A stretch of 64,000 bases of DNA from CAZFBA01 sp964517135 (GTDB lineage Bacteria; Cyanobacteriota; Vampirovibrionia; JBFMGH01): NCBI GenBank assembly GCA_964517135.1, contig CAZFBA010000011.1, positions 1 through 64,000 of the forward strand, written 5' to 3'. A program made the translations under genes and the position numbers. Under the pieces are notes generated by a model. That model searched no databases and had not been told where the DNA came from. It saw only the letters and a list, made by a program, of their open reading frames with translations. Below are positions 53,400 through 61,466 of this stretch, one piece after another. Each line of letters begins with the position of its first letter. The first letter of the stretch is position 1.

Positions 53400-54536
53400 A
53401 TGTTAAAAATATCAAAAATCAAAAGTATCAGGTTAATAGCACTGTTTTTAATGCCCCTTATTTTAGGTGGATGCTATATGGTATCCACACCAAAAACATC
53501 TAAACCTGTATATACGCCCACTTATTCTATCAGCGAATCTCAATTCAGAAGTCAGTACATTAATTCTATGATTGCCCCCAAAGGAAACCTCCAATGGCGC
53601 TACGTAACCAGCGGACCTGTTGAATCATCACCCGCCACATGGAACAACCTGGTATTATTTGGCGCTAATGATAAAACATTTTACGCCGTCAACAGAACTA
53701 ATGGGTTGCAAGAATGGTCATTTAAGGCTGATGGACCCATTACATCCTCTCCATGTATACTCGGGAATACTGTATTCTTTGGCTCTAAAGACTCAAAAAT
53801 ATATGCACTCGATATTAATACCGGCCTTGTTAAATGGACCTACAAAACCGGCGGAGAAGTTAATTCATCCCCTGCTATTAGACATAACTACCTGGTTGCT
53901 GGCTCAAGAGATAAAAACGTATACGCTTTCGATGCCTCATCAGGTGATATAATCTGGACTTTCAAAACAAACAGCGTAATTGACTCATCTCCGATTATTG
54001 ATAACGGCATCGTCTATATAGGATCATATGACAGACACCTTTATGCCCTGAATCTCTCTGATGGAAAACCTATCTGGGCGTTCAGAACAGAGGGCATCAT
54101 ATCTGGATCACCAATAAGCAATCATAACACAGTGTTTATCGGCTCTATGGACGGAAACCTTTATGCCATCGATAAAAAAACTGGTTCTCTCAAATGGAAT
54201 TATAAAACAGGAGGGCTTATTAATAGCACTCCGGCAGCTGATAACAGACGTGTGTATGTAGGATCCTTCGATGGAACTATGTACGCCCTCGACTTAACTA
54301 CCGGACAACTGGTCTGGAAGTTTGAAACTCCCGGATCTATTAACTCTTCACCGGCCATAGTTGGCAATACGCTCTTCTTTGGCTCAGGAGATAAAAATAT
54401 CTATTCACTAAACGCTATGACTGGCCACCTATTCTGGGAATATGCAACAGGCGATATGATTATCTCATCACCACTAATCAATAACGGCACCCTTTATATA
54501 GGCTCTAAAGACAGCAGACTCTATGCACTAAAGTAG
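53400..54536 (+). CDS. BamB-like PQQ-propeller lipoprotein
   Basis: 378 residues. Lipobox LILGGC near residue 24 marks a lipoprotein. The rest is eight beta-propeller repeats of the PQQ/quinoprotein type, each with a YALD-like strand, a TG turn and a Trp (for example KIYALDINTGLVKW). An eight-bladed lipoprotein propeller matches BamB, the outer-membrane-protein assembly factor. However, repeats here are unusually regular, and other PQQ-like lipoproteins exist. GAGGTAACG precedes the ATG. kdsB begins 7 bp after its stop, so the two are probably cotranscribed. Confidence 0.75.
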   Translation: MLKISKIKSIRLIALFLMPLILGGCYMVSTPKTSKPVYTPTYSISESQFRSQYINSMIAPKGNLQWRYVTSGPVESSPATWNNLVLFGANDKTFYAVNRTNGLQEWSFKADGPITSSPCILGNTVFFGSKDSKIYALDINTGLVKWTYKTGGEVNSSPAIRHNYLVAGSRDKNVYAFDASSGDIIWTFKTNSVIDSSPIIDNGIVYIGSYDRHLYALNLSDGKPIWAFRTEGIISGSPISNHNTVFIGSMDGNLYAIDKKTGSLKWNYKTGGLINSTPAADNRRVYVGSFDGTMYALDLTTGQLVWKFETPGSINSSPAIVGNTLFFGSGDKNIYSLNAMTGHLFWEYATGDMIISSPLINNGTLYIGSKDSRLYALK

Positions 54537-54543
54537 GACACCA

Positions 54544-55275
54544 ATGATATACGCCATTTTACCTGCCAGATACGACTCAACACGATTCCCCGGCAAGCCT
54601 CTTGCCATGATTGCTGGCAAAACTATGATAGAAAGAGTTTATGAACAGGCTCAAAAAGCATCCCTGATAGATTATATAGTTGTAGCAACAGATGATACCC
54701 GCATTGAACAGGCTGTAAAGTCTTTTGGTGGTAATGTTATTATGACCTCCAGAGATCACAAAAGCGGAACAGACAGGCTGGCTGAAGTTGTTAAAAATAA
54801 CGAAAATATCGACATTGCGGTAAACATTCAGGGTGATGAACCTCTTATAAGCCCAGATAGTATTGATATGGCTATCAGACCATTTTTTGAAGATACATCA
54901 ATACAGATGACAACACTTATACGAAAATGCCAGAACCCTGAAGACCTTAAAAATACAAATGTTGTCAAGGTTGTAAAAGATAAAAATCATTTTGCGCTCT
55001 ACTTTTCAAGAAGCTGTATACCTTATCAGCGGAACCAGACATACTGCGATTATTATCTTCATATAGGCCTCTATGCTTATAGAAGAGAAACCCTACTAAC
55101 ACTCAGCAGCCTTCCACAGGCAGAAATTGAACAAACAGAAAGCTTAGAACAACTCCGGGCTCTTTATAACGGCATTTCAATCAAAACAGTTCTTACTGAT
55201 TACTGCCCGATTGGTGTTGATACCCCCGGAGATATAGAAAAGGTAGAAACATTCCTCAAAAAGCAAACCACCTGA
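54544..55275 (+). CDS. kdsB: 3-deoxy-manno-octulosonate cytidylyltransferase
   Basis: 243 residues, standard. Activates Kdo as CMP-Kdo for lipopolysaccharide core synthesis. The nucleotide-binding start PARYDSTRFPGKPL (6-19), the VNIQGDEPL block, and YFSRSCIPY plus HIGLYAYRRETL are diagnostic. Its presence is the best evidence here for an LPS-bearing outer membrane. No kdsA, kdsC or waaA is adjacent. Confidence 0.95.
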   Translation: MIYAILPARYDSTRFPGKPLAMIAGKTMIERVYEQAQKASLIDYIVVATDDTRIEQAVKSFGGNVIMTSRDHKSGTDRLAEVVKNNENIDIAVNIQGDEPLISPDSIDMAIRPFFEDTSIQMTTLIRKCQNPEDLKNTNVVKVVKDKNHFALYFSRSCIPYQRNQTYCDYYLHIGLYAYRRETLLTLSSLPQAEIEQTESLEQLRALYNGISIKTVLTDYCPIGVDTPGDIEKVETFLKKQTT

Positions 55276-55310
55276 CAATAATAGTTTTTCATCAGTCTCA
55301 AATTTATTTC

Positions 55311-55351
55311 AAAAAAAACATCACGCTGCCAGCAGAAAGCGACTGCGTGAT
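55311..55351 (-). terminator. Minus-strand intrinsic terminator beyond kdsB
   Basis: On the minus strand ATCACGC (55351-55345) pairs with GCGTGAT (55326-55320), with an inner CAG/CTG stem, followed by eight T residues (55318-55311). No annotated minus-strand gene lies upstream within 55276-55709. The gap also has small open frames on both strands, but none convincing. Confidence 0.6.
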
Positions 55352-55709
55352 TAGAAATGAGGTGGTTGTTGTGGATTTTATAAGTATAACTAACCAGCTT
55401 CTCAGGTTCATCCACCAGATAAAGGAATTCAAAGTTGTTACAAATTTTAATAAGTTCTTGAATTTTTTGTTCTGCAACCCTCCGGCCAGATATAATCTAA
55501 AAAGGGACTTTAACAACCCCTTCGGCTAAATTGTTTATCAACAAAGAAATACCTTAAAGTATATACTGCATTAGTTTTACCAGACAATAACAATAGCTAT
55601 TATACACCCTGCGAGTATATACTCCATGCTTCTAAAGCTTTTTCAGATTTTACCGATTAATAAAATAAGTGCTATAGTGTTCATTCATTCAATAGCCCGG
55701 GAGGATCAA

Positions 55710-56306
55710 ATGATTATTTTTACATCAGGTATCGGCGGCATAAACCAGCTATTAAGCTATGCCAATATGTATGCGAGCTCAGTAAGCCGGGAAGCAAATG
55801 CCATTATGCAGCAACAGGGTTACGTTCTTAATGGCATGGATGTTTATAACAGTCTCTATACATTAAGTTCATCTGCTCTTGGTGATGCTCGAAATGTTTT
55901 AGCTCAGGTTAACCAAAATAACCCTGATATACCTGCTTATCAACCTTTTTCATTCAATCCTCCAAAAAATATGGGACAATCAATCAACGATGCTATGGCA
56001 CAGGTCAGATACGTTCAGGAACGTAAAGCAGCTGATCCCAACTGGAAGGGCGAACCAACAGAAAAAGCCAAACGAGAAGAACGCATGCTGGAACTCACAG
56101 AACAGCAAACAGCTGTTATGAACCAGCTATCTCAGAACATTGAAACTCTTAACGCAAATACACAGGGCCTTCCAGATTGGCTGAGGTCTATGACCAGCTC
56201 TCTAACAAACATCCAGGATGTACTACTTCGAATGGAACAATCTCTGGCTGCACAGGCTGAAGAAGCAACCGAAGATCCCGCAGAAATAGAAGAACCTGCC
56301 GAATAG
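55710..56306 (+). CDS. Unknown protein with C-terminal coiled coil
   Basis: 198 residues from the ATG at 55710, which has GGGAGG 6 bases upstream; an ATG at 55626 lacks a site and adds 28 unconserved-looking residues. The N-terminal 70 residues are helical and Ala/Ser/Asn-rich (GIGGINQLLSYANMY). The middle is Pro/Phe/Asn-rich and the C-terminus (about 125-185) a coiled coil ending in an acidic Glu/Ala/Pro tail. No signal peptide, no family recognised. It is closed by a terminator at 56376. Confidence 0.55.
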   Translation: MIIFTSGIGGINQLLSYANMYASSVSREANAIMQQQGYVLNGMDVYNSLYTLSSSALGDARNVLAQVNQNNPDIPAYQPFSFNPPKNMGQSINDAMAQVRYVQERKAADPNWKGEPTEKAKREERMLELTEQQTAVMNQLSQNIETLNANTQGLPDWLRSMTSSLTNIQDVLLRMEQSLAAQAEEATEDPAEIEEPAE

Positions 56307-56375
56307 TTTGAACAACTTTTACCATAAACGGTTGCTCTCTTAATCCAGAAGGTCACATACTGAATTGAAAGAAAG

Positions 56376-56400
56376 CTACAGGGTTTGCCTGTAGTTTTCT
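56376..56400 (+). terminator. Intrinsic terminator of the coiled-coil gene
   Basis: CTACAGG (56376-56382) pairs with CCTGTAG (56388-56394), loop GTTTG, followed by TTTTCTTCTTTCT. Confidence 0.7.
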
Positions 56401-56462
56401 TCTTTCTGTAAATAATTATGACATCTTGAACAGGCCCCTTTTTATCCTGCCATTAAATGATA

Positions 56463-56550
56463 TATACTGATCCTTGAAAGTAATGTATAGATTCCAGATT
56501 ATAGAGGCCTTCTATCAGCATATATTAATTATTTACGTGGAATGGTATAG
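56463..56550. repeat. Family A repeat, copy 3
   Basis: 88 bp with both conserved arms. Its centre reads ATTATAGAGGCC-TTCTATC: it keeps the GAGGCC seen next to the hairpin in copy 1 but lacks the hairpin. It lies 56 bp upstream of ndk, in the space expected for the ndk promoter. Confidence 0.7.
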
Positions 56551-56606
56551 TAATAAACAGGAATTTTTTCCGGCAAGTCTAAATGATTGTATCAAGGAGT
56601 AAAAAA

Positions 56607-57059
56607 ATGGAACAAACATTCATTGCTGTAAAACCTGATGCCGTTCAAAGAGGGCTAATATCAGAAGTCATAACCCGCATAGAGAAAAAAGGGTTCAAAA
56701 TTGTTGCTATGAAGCTCATGAAAGTCAGCCCTGATCTTGCAAAAGAACACTATAAAGAACATATCGGGAAACCCTTCTTTGAAGGACTCATCAGCTACAT
56801 TACCAGCAGCCCGATTGTAGCCATGGTCATCGAAGGGAAAGACGTAATCAATACAATGAGAAAAATAATGGGAGCAACCAACCCGGTTAAGGCCGATGTT
56901 GGTACAATAAGAGGCGATCTCGGCATAGATATGGGCAGAAACGTTATTCACGGCTCAGACGGCCCTGAAAGTGCAAAAAGAGAAATCGGGCTATTTTTTA
57001 AAGATGAAGAAATTATTTCTGACTGGGAACGCTGCGTAGATAGCTGGATATATGAGTAG
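56607..57059 (+). CDS. ndk: Nucleoside diphosphate kinase
   Basis: 150 residues from the ATG at 56607, with AAGGAG just upstream; an ATG at 56583 would add eight residues not found in the family. Transfers phosphate from ATP to other NDPs. The active-site His115 lies in RNVIHGSDGPESA, and the start TFIAVKPDAVQRG is the family signature. 12 bp ahead of tgt, so probably cotranscribed. Confidence 0.95.
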   Translation: MEQTFIAVKPDAVQRGLISEVITRIEKKGFKIVAMKLMKVSPDLAKEHYKEHIGKPFFEGLISYITSSPIVAMVIEGKDVINTMRKIMGATNPVKADVGTIRGDLGIDMGRNVIHGSDGPESAKREIGLFFKDEEIISDWERCVDSWIYE

Positions 57060-57071
57060 CGTTGCTCTTTT

Positions 57072-58184
57072 ATGTTCCATTATAGACTGCTAAAAACGGA
57101 TAGAAAAACAAAGGCAAGGGCAGGCAGCTTTTTTACACCTCATGGCATTATTGAAACCCCTGTCTTTATGCCTGTTGGCACAAACTCAGCTGTTAAAATG
57201 CTTACAGAAGCACAGCTTTTACAGGTAGGAGCACAGATAATACTCTCTAACTCATACCATCTGTACCTGCGGCCCGGTCACAGATTGGTAGAAAAAGCTG
57301 GAGGGCTGCATCGCTGGATGAACTGGCACAGGCCTATACTCACTGATTCAGGAGGATTTCAGGTTTTCAGCCTGACCCATCTCAGAAAACTTAACGATGA
57401 TGGGGTTGAATTTAGAGATCCGCTCAATGGGACATTGCATTTTATAAGTCCTGAAAAATCTATGGAAATTCAAAATGCTCTTGGGGCTGATATTATTATG
57501 GCCTTTGATGAATGTCCGCCTTACCCTTGCAGCTATGAAGAGGCACAAAAAGCCAATAAAAGAACTCATAAATGGCTTGAACGCTGTTTCGAAGCTCATA
57601 ACAGGCCATATCAGGCACTGTTCCCGATTGTACAGGGTTCTGTTTTTGAAGACCTTAGAAAAGAAAGTGCTAATATTATCTCATCATACCCGGCACACGG
57701 CTATGCTATAGGCGGAGTTAGTGTTGGTGAAACAACAGAGCTGATCAATAAAGTAGTTAACTATACTACTGAATTTATGCCAGAGACAAAGCCCCGCTAT
57801 CTGATGGGTGTAGGAACTCCTGAAGACCTGTTAAATGGCGTAAAATATGGTATAGACATGTTTGATTGCGTTAATCCTACCAGAATAGCCCGGCATGGAT
57901 GTTTTTTTACTCCTGTCGGAAAAGGCATAATTAAAAATAAAGAGTTTGAAGAAGATTTTTCTCCTCTGGTCACAGGATGCCAGTGTTATGCCTGCAAAAA
58001 CTATACTCGAGCTTATATCAGGCACCTTTACAGGGTTAAAGAAGCAACAGCCAGCATTTTACTTTCTATTCACAATATTTATCACCTTATTAACCTTATG
58101 AAGGAAACAAGAAAAGCTATTTTAAACGATAACTTTGAAGAATATTACGACTCTATTATGTCAGTATTAGCTGAAAATAACTAA
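57072..58184 (+). CDS. tgt: Queuine/preQ1 tRNA-ribosyltransferase
   Basis: 370 residues, standard. Exchanges G34 for preQ1 in tRNAs with GUN anticodons. The base-binding Asp92 lies in TDSGGFQVFSL; the catalytic-Asp block MFDCVNPTRIARHG and the zinc-binding CQCYACKNY...H set near the C-terminus are present. No queuosine biosynthesis gene is nearby. Follows ndk by 12 bp. Confidence 0.95.
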   Translation: MFHYRLLKTDRKTKARAGSFFTPHGIIETPVFMPVGTNSAVKMLTEAQLLQVGAQIILSNSYHLYLRPGHRLVEKAGGLHRWMNWHRPILTDSGGFQVFSLTHLRKLNDDGVEFRDPLNGTLHFISPEKSMEIQNALGADIIMAFDECPPYPCSYEEAQKANKRTHKWLERCFEAHNRPYQALFPIVQGSVFEDLRKESANIISSYPAHGYAIGGVSVGETTELINKVVNYTTEFMPETKPRYLMGVGTPEDLLNGVKYGIDMFDCVNPTRIARHGCFFTPVGKGIIKNKEFEEDFSPLVTGCQCYACKNYTRAYIRHLYRVKEATASILLSIHNIYHLINLMKETRKAILNDNFEEYYDSIMSVLAENN

Positions 58185-58185
58185 A

Positions 58186-58214
58186 ACCCGGGCTAGATGG
58201 TGGGTTGCCCGGGT
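58186..58214 (+). terminator. Hairpin after tgt
   Basis: ACCCGGGC (58186-58193) pairs with GCCCGGGT (58207-58214), loop of 13. It begins right after the tgt stop but lacks a U-run, so termination is uncertain. Confidence 0.4.
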
Positions 58215-58322
58215 ATGATTCCTTCTCGGCTTTAAGTCAGGGAATTCGGCTGGATTGTCTTTGAGTGGGTTTTTATAATTCAGGTTTCGATTTTTAATCT
58301 TCGCTGTCAGCTGGTTTTGCAA

Positions 58323-58342
58323 CCGGGGTTTTAAAACCCCGG
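58323..58342. other. 20-bp perfect palindrome
   Basis: CCGGGGTTTTAAAACCCCGG, fully symmetric, in the gap between convergent tgt and the zinc-ribbon gene. About 30 bp before it lies CAGGTTTCGATTTTTAA (58281-58297), a fragment of family C, so the palindrome may belong to a decayed repeat. Confidence 0.6.
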
Positions 58343-58394
58343 CTACACCTTAATCTCCCGCAGAAAAATTCAAACGACCCCTTATCTCTCTTTA

Positions 58395-58979
58395 TCAGCC
58401 ATATATCAGAATGGGAGACATTTTTAAATCATTACTTAATTTAATAGGAGAATCTTTCATGATATCCGGCAATAGTTCAGCTTCCTTCGCCGTAGTATAT
58501 TTAGCCAGCTGATCTTTAAAAGTGCTTTTAAAACCATACTTACGGCGCTTATCACTCTGTTCTCCTGAATATTTGCTGTATTCTCGCTGATATCTATCTC
58601 TTTCTTTCAATGTTTTCCTTAACCTTTCGATCTTTTGTGCAGAGCTTGTTTCTTTAGCCAGACTGGTATAACAGGTATAACAAATCAGTTTTCCACATGA
58701 CAAATTGATTTCTTTGCCACATAATTTGCAATTAACTCGCAGGTTGCTAAAAGACCAGAGTTTACCGTTATTTATAAACCTTTTTATTGTATCACCGGGT
58801 AAATCAGTCTTTTCAAGAAGTTCATCAACGTGCATTTGCGGTTTTGTTTTAAGATAACAACAGAGAGATTCAAGAATTTCATTGTCTTTAAGCTGACAGG
58901 ATTGGCACAGCTTATGGCTGGCATTAGCATGCAATTCTCCGCATTGTTCACAATTAGACAATACTGACTTTCTATTCAT
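58395..58979 (-). CDS. Zinc-ribbon protein resembling the YvyF/TIGR03826 flagellar-operon family
   Basis: 194 residues. Two zinc-ribbon-like modules: CEQC...CQSC (9-33) and CKLC...CYTC (about 85-107), separated by a helix-turn-helix-like stretch (HVDELLEKTDLPGDTIKRFINNGKL). This ribbon-HTH-ribbon order is that of YvyF (TIGR03826), usually found in flagellar gene clusters. The C-terminus is Lys/Arg-rich. No flagellar gene is in the window, although a FapA-like gene is. Role unknown; possibly regulatory. Confidence 0.6.
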   Translation of the reverse strand: MNRKSVLSNCEQCGELHANASHKLCQSCQLKDNEILESLCCYLKTKPQMHVDELLEKTDLPGDTIKRFINNGKLWSFSNLRVNCKLCGKEINLSCGKLICYTCYTSLAKETSSAQKIERLRKTLKERDRYQREYSKYSGEQSDKRRKYGFKSTFKDQLAKYTTAKEAELLPDIMKDSPIKLSNDLKMSPILIYG

Positions 58980-59178
58980 TTAAAAGCCCTGTCTTGGTAT
59001 GTAAACATCAAATACTTCTAATATTCATAAATGATTATACTACAATTTTGCATTTTTAGAAATACAGTATTATCAGCAACTATTACTACTAGTAGCTTAT
59101 GGGCTTTCAACAAAGGGCTTACAGAGATCGATTTTTGTTTTTACAAAATGTTACCTGCAAGTTTTCGGATATCGATAA

Positions 59179-59922
59179 TTACTTTCTAATAAGCCTTACA
59201 AGAGCTATACTGACAGCATAAAGTATCATTACAGCAACCGCAACAACTGACTGAGCAAAAGGATCGGGTGAAGGAGTCAAAACAGCACCAATAATAAAAG
59301 CACTAACAATAATATATCTCCACCAGTTTGCCATCATAGTTGAATTAATAACATTTATCAATGCCAGAAATACCATTAACAAAGGTATTTGAAAAAGAAA
59401 ACCCATAGCAAAAAGCAATGCTGCATTAAAAGAAACATAACGTGAAATGGAAATAGTATTCTCAGCTACATCAGACCCATAACCCAGCAAAAAAGTCAGG
59501 GCCAGAGGCATTGCAATGAAATAAGCAAATATACCACCCAGCGTAAATAAACTAAAAGCTGCAATTACAGAAGGTATCAAAAATTTTTTCTCTTTTTTAC
59601 GAAGAGCAGGTGCTATAAAACCAATTAACTGATAAAATATTACAGGCAGGGCAAGGTATATACCAGCATATAGTGATACTTTAAGGCTAACGATAAATAC
59701 CTCACCGGGTGAAATCTGTATAAACTGTGTTAGCCCAGCAGATGGCAGCTTAAGCAGGTTAATAAGATCCCTGGAAAAAAAGAACGATATAACAAAACCC
59801 AGAAAGACTGCAATTACACAATAAAATAACCTTGACCTTAGTTCTGTAAGGTGGTCAAGAACAGACAGTTTTTCATCATCACAGCATGATTCATCTTCAG
59901 GGGTAAACTCAGGATCATTCAT
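59179..59922 (-). CDS. tatC: Twin-arginine translocase subunit TatC
   Basis: 247 residues from the ATG at 59922, with AAAAGGA upstream; an ATG at 59952 would add ten residues. Six membrane helices. The cytoplasmic start LSVLDHLTELRSRLF is the family signature, and the Pro/Phe periplasmic loop and GAVLTPSPDPFAQ ending fit. TatC receives folded proteins with RR signals. tatA/B are not in the window. It overlaps the methyltransferase gene by 8 bp. Confidence 0.92.
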   Translation of the reverse strand: MNDPEFTPEDESCCDDEKLSVLDHLTELRSRLFYCVIAVFLGFVISFFFSRDLINLLKLPSAGLTQFIQISPGEVFIVSLKVSLYAGIYLALPVIFYQLIGFIAPALRKKEKKFLIPSVIAAFSLFTLGGIFAYFIAMPLALTFLLGYGSDVAENTISISRYVSFNAALLFAMGFLFQIPLLMVFLALINVINSTMMANWWRYIIVSAFIIGAVLTPSPDPFAQSVVAVAVMILYAVSIALVRLIRK

Positions 59923-60709
59923 CTTTTGTATCCTTTTGTCTTCTGGCTTCAAAAAGAATTATAGCAGCAGATATGGCTACATTCAAAGATTCGACATCCT
60001 GGCTGATCGGAATTTTTACAGCAGGATCTGCAGCCTGAATAAATATATCAGACACCCCATGTGATTCAGAACCAAATACTATTGCTGCTTTTTGGCCATA
60101 AACCCTGTCATAATAACAATATTCTGCTTTTGCATCAGCAACAATAATCCTGAACTTGCTTGACTTTAGCTGATCAACAAGCTGTTGTTTGTCTTTAACT
60201 TTTATGACCTGCATTTTCCAGGCCAGACCAGCAGAAGATCTTATAACTTTAGGGTTATACAAATCTACACTGTCACCTGCAAGCAATAATGCATCGATAC
60301 CAGCACCACAGCAGGTTCTGATAATTGTACCCAGATTACCGGGATCACTGATATTATCAAGAATAACTACTAAAGACGATTTCTGGCAAATAGCAGGCAG
60401 TATATCCTTTTTAGTTTCAGGTTTTCTGGCAACAGCAATTATGGATACCGGGCTATCGGTAGTTGAGACCTTTTTCATAACCTCATCAGAAAAAATATAC
60501 TGCTCAATATCAACATTCTGATGAATATAATCAACCGGGCAACTTTCATTATAAGCTATCAGCCTGACCGGAAGACCTGCTTTAATGGCATCATTAACAA
60601 GTTTTAAGCCTTCAATTATAAATAATCCTGCTTTATCTCTACCTTTTCTGGAATGTAAAGACTTAATTTCTTTTACCAGTGGGTTTGACAATGCCGTAAT
60701 TTTATTCAT
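59915..60709 (-). CDS. SpoU/TrmH-family RNA 2'-O-methyltransferase
   Basis: 264 residues. An N-terminal substrate-binding part (SRKGRDKAGLFIIEG) and a SPOUT catalytic domain with NISDPGNLGTIIRT, FGSESHGVS and IPISQDVESLNVAISAAI, the three diagnostic motifs. It methylates rRNA or tRNA ribose; the exact site (for example RlmB-like G2251) cannot be told. Middle gene of a three-gene operon: 6 bp after the cysteine-rich gene, overlapping tatC. Confidence 0.85.
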   Translation of the reverse strand: MNKITALSNPLVKEIKSLHSRKGRDKAGLFIIEGLKLVNDAIKAGLPVRLIAYNESCPVDYIHQNVDIEQYIFSDEVMKKVSTTDSPVSIIAVARKPETKKDILPAICQKSSLVVILDNISDPGNLGTIIRTCCGAGIDALLLAGDSVDLYNPKVIRSSAGLAWKMQVIKVKDKQQLVDQLKSSKFRIIVADAKAEYCYYDRVYGQKAAIVFGSESHGVSDIFIQAADPAVKIPISQDVESLNVAISAAIILFEARRQKDTKDE

Positions 60710-60715
60710 TACATT

Positions 60716-60967
60716 TTAATAACAGAGCATTTCACATGAAAGATTATCAATACATATAGGGCACTTATCTTTCGGCTTTGCACCTTCAAGACCTCTGCCG
60801 CCCCAGCTTGCAGGCTGTTTTCGTGAACAATATTCATTGCCTGTGCAAGAAATTATGCATTCTCTATCTTCTTCGTGAGGGTTTCTTCTACTTGGCCGTG
60901 TGCGCCACAGCCAGGTTACGCCATCTTCTATGTATGGACAAAACGTTCTTTCTGGCTCTTTACCCAT
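60716..60967 (-). CDS. Small cysteine-rich protein of unknown function
   Basis: 83 residues with eight Cys (10, 37, 41, 47, 69, 72, 78, 82), ending in Cys-Tyr. The spacing (CxxxC, CxxC) suggests zinc or an iron-sulfur cluster rather than a secreted disulfide protein, as there is no signal peptide. A basic-to-acidic middle and a Gly-rich loop separate the Cys groups. GGAAGG precedes the ATG. It leads the operon with the SpoU methyltransferase and tatC. Confidence 0.55.
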   Translation of the reverse strand: MGKEPERTFCPYIEDGVTWLWRTRPSRRNPHEEDRECIISCTGNEYCSRKQPASWGGRGLEGAKPKDKCPICIDNLSCEMLCY

Positions 60968-61219
60968 TGAATACCTTCCCCTTGTATCTTTTATGACAGA
61001 ATAACTTCTTTATTTATCATACATTATTATTAAGGTTTGAAGCAAATTGTTATAGATATATTTGTAGTATTTTTTAGCGAAAATCATTTATATGTAAAGC
61101 AATAGAAAAAATAATAATAATTTTAAAGAATAATACAAATGTATTAAATTTAATGCACCCTGAATGCTGACCTGCCAGCCCGATAGACGTATCCAGAGGA
61201 TGCACTCTTAGTATTACTT

Positions 61220-61319
61220 NNNNNNNNNNNNNNNNNNNNNNNNNNNNNNNNNNNNNNNNNNNNNNNNNNNNNNNNNNNNNNNNNNNNNNNNNNNNNNNNN
61301 NNNNNNNNNNNNNNNNNNN
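61220..61319. other. 100-N scaffold gap
   Basis: Exactly 100 N, a conventional placeholder for unknown length. The right flank carries a family C fragment, so a repeat probably broke the assembly. The left flank (about 61150-61219) has GC-rich, structured-looking sequence that I cannot classify. Genes could be missing here. Confidence 0.95.
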
Positions 61320-61335
61320 AACAGATTCAAAAGAC

Positions 61336-61380
61336 TGAAGCATAAACAGAATGACAGATTTTTCTGGTTTCGATTTTCAA
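61336..61380 (+). repeat. Family C left-end fragment beside the scaffold gap
   Basis: Reads TGAAGCATAAACAGAATGACAG then TGGTTTCGATTTTCAA, matching the fragment at 21153-21198 with a degenerate terminal repeat. No right end is seen. Confidence 0.5.
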
Positions 61381-61466
61381 TAAATGCTTTTTCTCTATTT
61401 CATTTATAATTAGGTTAGATCGGTTTATAAATAAAACTATTTTCAACTTAAAAGAGACTATATGAT

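Noticed and set aside
55347..55529. 60-codon plus-strand frame after kdsB
   Set aside because: No ribosome site and no recognisable feature. The region has a minus-strand terminator instead, so it was listed as an open question and not as a gene.
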